From: Hyphomicrobiales bacterium
GTDB lineage: Bacteria > Pseudomonadota > Alphaproteobacteria > Rhizobiales > Beijerinckiaceae
DNA length: 42,072 bases
Direction: 5' to 3'
Assembly: GCA_900466745.1 (NCBI GenBank)
Contig: UBNE01000056.1
Span: 1 to 42,072 of the forward strand
The notes under the pieces are model-generated. The model searched no databases. It had not been told where the DNA came from and saw only the letters and a program-made list of their open reading frames with translations. Below are positions 39,799-42,072 of the stretch, one piece after another. The position numbers were made by a program, and so were the translations under genes. Each line of letters opens with the position of its first letter. The stretch's first letter is position 1.

Positions 39799-40392
39799 AT
39801 GCCGGATTCGATCGAGGACCAGATTGAGCGCATCCTGCGGGCCGATCTCGTGCAGCGCGACACCGGGCTGCAGGAGGCGCTGCGCCGCAGCGAGCAGGCG
39901 GGCGAGGCCGTCTTCCTGTTCGGGGGCGACAGCGCCACGATCCATGCCCTGCGGCGCCGGCTCCGGTCGCGCCGGCCGCGGCTGCGCCTGGCGGGCGTCT
40001 GCGACGCCGATTTCTCCGGGCCGGCCGGCCCCGGCATCCTCGCCCATATCGCCGCCTGCAAGCCCGATCTGGTCATCGCCGATCTGGCGCCGCGGCGGCA
40101 TCGCGCGCTGATCGCGGAATTCGCGGCGCATGGCCTGCATATCGGGCTGGTCAACCTGCCCGGCACCTTCGCGCGCTACCTCGCCACGCAGCCGGGGGCG
40201 GCGGGCCTCGCCCGGCTGACGGCGAAGCTGCCGCCGGCGATCGGCCGGGCTTTCGGCGAGCTCGCCGGCCTCGCCCGCCTCTCCGGCATCCTCGCCCGCC
40301 AGCTCCTCCAGCGCGCGGCGCCCGCCGCCGGCGCGGGCCGGGCGGGCGCGCCGCGCCTGCCGGGGCGCCGGCTGCGCTCGAACGCGCTGTAG
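39799..40392 (+). CDS. Short WecG/TagA/CpsF-like glycosyltransferase homologue
   Basis: A 197-residue protein. Residues ~37-110 (VFLFGGDSATIHALRRRL, LRLAGVCDADFSGPAGPGIL and ACKPDLVIADLAPRRHRAL) follow the WecG/TagA/CpsF pattern: the GG..G-like nucleotide-sugar loop, the G..D..F strand, then the KPDL strand. It lacks the usual N-terminal ~50 residues with the VN..N...A start, and the GAPKQE-type loop is changed to APRRHRA, so it may be non-catalytic or act on another substrate. ATG 39799 has GGGG upstream. It converges with the glycosylphosphotransferase gene at 40442, suggesting an exopolysaccharide locus. Confidence 0.6.
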   Translation: MPDSIEDQIERILRADLVQRDTGLQEALRRSEQAGEAVFLFGGDSATIHALRRRLRSRRPRLRLAGVCDADFSGPAGPGILAHIAACKPDLVIADLAPRRHRALIAEFAAHGLHIGLVNLPGTFARYLATQPGAAGLARLTAKLPPAIGRAFGELAGLARLSGILARQLLQRAAPAAGAGRAGAPRLPGRRLRSNAL

Positions 40393-40441
40393 GGCGGGCT
40401 TCACCGTCACGGGACGCCGCGTTCGCGCGTGAAGCCGGCGC

Positions 40442-41890
40442 TCAGACCGCGTTGCGGAAGGCCTTCGGGCTGAACAGCGTGCGGAACAGGATGAGGAGGT
40501 CGAGCGAGAACGACCAGTGGTCGATGTACCAGAGGTCGTGGGCGACCCGATCGGCCATCTTCTCGTCGGTGTCGGTCTCGCCGCGCAGCCCGTTGACCTG
40601 GGCCCAGCCGGTGATGCCGGGCTTGACGTTGTGGCGGCGGGCATAGAGCGCGATCTTGCGCTGGAACTCCCGGTCATGCGCCAGGGCGTGCGGACGCGGC
40701 CCGACCAGCGACATGTCGCCCGCCAGCACGTTCAGCAATTGCGGCAGCTCGTCCAGATTGTAGCGGCGCAGGACCCGCCCGACGGCGGTGACGCGCGGAT
40801 CGTTGCGCCGCGCCTGCGCGATCACCGCCCCGTCCTCGGTCGTGGTCATGCTGCGGAACTTGAAGATGCGGAAGGTCTCCTGGTTGAAGCCGTGGCGGCG
40901 CTGCCGGAACAGGACCGGCCCGGGCGAATCCAGCCGGATCGCCAGGGCGATCAGCAGCAATAGCGGCGCCAGCAGCACGAGCGCGAGCGAGGCGGCGAGG
41001 ATATCGAAGCCGCGTTTGCAGGCGATCTCGGCCGGCGACAGCGGCGCCCGCGTCAGGCGCAGGCTCGGCAGCCCGCCGGCGCTGACGACATGCGGCCGCT
41101 CGAACCGGCTCATGATCCGCTCCGGCGCGAGATGGATGGCGACCGGCATGGTCATGAAGGCGTCGACGCAGGCCTCGATCGTCTCGTGCTCGGACCAGGG
41201 CACGGCGATGAAGACGGCGTCCGGCCGCTTGGCCCGGCAACTGGCGGCGGCGGCGGCGAGATCGGCGGCGAGCGCGGCCCGCGGATCGCGGCCCGCCGGC
41301 GTCGGCTGCAGGAAGGCGAGGTCGACGATGGCGGTTCCGGCGTTCCAGGGTTTTGCGCGCGAGACGAAGGCCATGACCTCCTTCTCCCGGCCGATCAGGA
41401 AGATGCGCTCGGCGGTCAGCCGGCCGGAACGGTTGCCGCTCGCGACCAGGGCGGCGATGGCCGAGCGGAACAGCGCGACCGCCGGGATGCCGGCGAGATA
41501 GGTCGCCAGGATCGCGGCCCGCGAATAGTGCTCCGCGATCTTGGCGAGGAACAGCAGCACCAGGAAGGCCACCAGCGTGATGTTCCAGGCCGAGAAGGCG
41601 GCGGTCAACTGCCCGCGCGGCGAGAGGTAGCGCTCGATCCGATAGCGCCCGCGCATCAGGTTGACGAAGAGGAACAGGGCCGCGAGCATGCCGGCGAGCT
41701 CCCGCGCCGGGCCGTCCCATCTCAGGACGCCGTAATGGACGAGGTCGTTGGCCACGGTCGCGGCATAGGCCAGGCCGGCGACCACGGCGATGTCGCAGAG
41801 CGCCGTCGCGGGCCCCAGCCAATGGCGCCAGTGGCCGGCCTTGCGGCGCGGCCGAGCCAGCGCGACGCGCCCCAGGTGATCAACGCTCAT
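40442..41890 (-). CDS. Exopolysaccharide polyprenyl glycosylphosphotransferase (WcaJ-like)
   Basis: A 482-residue inner-membrane enzyme that loads the first sugar phosphate onto undecaprenyl phosphate in polysaccharide synthesis. Four N-terminal helices (~25-170) and a Rossmann-like middle part (RIFLIGREKEVMAF) precede the bacterial sugar transferase domain (~295-482). That domain has CKRGFDILAASLALVLLAPL, the FRIFKFRSM loop, DELPQLLNVLAGDMSLVGPR, and KPGITGWAQVNGLRGETDT. The ATG at 41890 (MSVDHLGRV) is chosen because the longer frame to 41992 adds a low-complexity head. The sugar (glucose or galactose) is not readable. The rest of the locus presumably lies beyond the right edge. Confidence 0.93.
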   Translation of the reverse strand: MSVDHLGRVALARPRRKAGHWRHWLGPATALCDIAVVAGLAYAATVANDLVHYGVLRWDGPARELAGMLAALFLFVNLMRGRYRIERYLSPRGQLTAAFSAWNITLVAFLVLLFLAKIAEHYSRAAILATYLAGIPAVALFRSAIAALVASGNRSGRLTAERIFLIGREKEVMAFVSRAKPWNAGTAIVDLAFLQPTPAGRDPRAALAADLAAAAASCRAKRPDAVFIAVPWSEHETIEACVDAFMTMPVAIHLAPERIMSRFERPHVVSAGGLPSLRLTRAPLSPAEIACKRGFDILAASLALVLLAPLLLLIALAIRLDSPGPVLFRQRRHGFNQETFRIFKFRSMTTTEDGAVIAQARRNDPRVTAVGRVLRRYNLDELPQLLNVLAGDMSLVGPRPHALAHDREFQRKIALYARRHNVKPGITGWAQVNGLRGETDTDEKMADRVAHDLWYIDHWSFSLDLLILFRTLFSPKAFRNAV

Positions 41891-42072
41891 CTTCAATCCG
41901 TCCCAGCAGTCCCCGCCGCAGCCTTGGCCGGTCCGCCCGCTTGGGCCGGAGGACGGGGATGCGAGCGTCGTGCGGGCCACGGCAAAAGCCATGCCGGGGG
42001 AAGATGACCCGGATCGATGCTTTTTCCGGGGAGCGGCGTCCGGGACGGGGCGGGCAGGGAGAGGGCGCGGGA

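Noticed and set aside
1..42072. CRISPR arrays or insertion sequences
   Set aside because: No regularly spaced direct repeats with unique spacers and no transposase gene were seen; the only repeats are the palindromic elements and the island ends.

Overview
The window looks like a chromosomal segment of a GC-rich alphaproteobacterium of the order Hyphomicrobiales (Rhizobiales), possibly close to Bosea or Methylobacterium. The grounds are the very high G+C of the genes, intergenic repeats with a twin-palindrome design of the kind seen in this order, small proteins with an APANDN-type motif, and abundant Bug/TctC and Liv transport genes. The genus is an inference. No rRNA, CRISPR array or replication origin is visible.

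Layout. Positions 1-5466 are core-like: the 5' part of a chemoreceptor gene, a DUF1499 membrane protein, an MBL-fold hydrolase, biotin transporter bioY, a 45-residue cysteine-rich lipoprotein, a 31-residue membrane peptide and methylglyoxal synthase mgsA, with two ~106-bp palindromic repeats between them.

Positions 5486-13090 are a 7.6-kb integrated island. A perfect 34-bp direct repeat bounds it. The right copy is the 3' part of an intact tRNA-Pro(CGG) gene, and a 516-residue tyrosine integrase lies just inside that end. The cargo is a single-chain ATPase-TOPRIM/DUF4435 protein related to PARIS/OLD-type anti-phage effectors, a zinc-ribbon DUF4145 protein, a serine recombinase, an unrecognised 205-residue protein, and a ParB/Srx-like protein coupled to a 5'-truncated reading frame. 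I consider this cassette the best candidate for an undescribed (probably defence) system.

Positions 13301-18452 carry tRNA-Gln(TTG), then a LysR regulator divergent from a tripartite tricarboxylate transporter (tctC-tctB-tctA) ending in pxpA, which overlaps tctA by 4 bases. Positions 18713-31312 look like one catabolic locus. A minus-strand operon holds four different short-chain dehydrogenases, a KstD-like FAD dehydrogenase and a YciI protein. A divergent plus-strand Liv ABC transporter (livKHMGF) follows, then a duplicated EthD-like protein and an IclR regulator. The natural reading is uptake and oxidation of an alicyclic or oxygenated organic compound, but its identity cannot be read from the sequence.

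Positions 31771-34661 form a copper-handling set (DUF2946-like, YcnI, and a CopC-CopD fusion with an extra C-terminal domain). Then come a PfkB sugar kinase, a MarR-EmrA-EmrB efflux operon with a long palindrome over the marR start, and, at the right edge, exopolysaccharide genes (a short WecG-like protein and a polyprenyl glycosylphosphotransferase).
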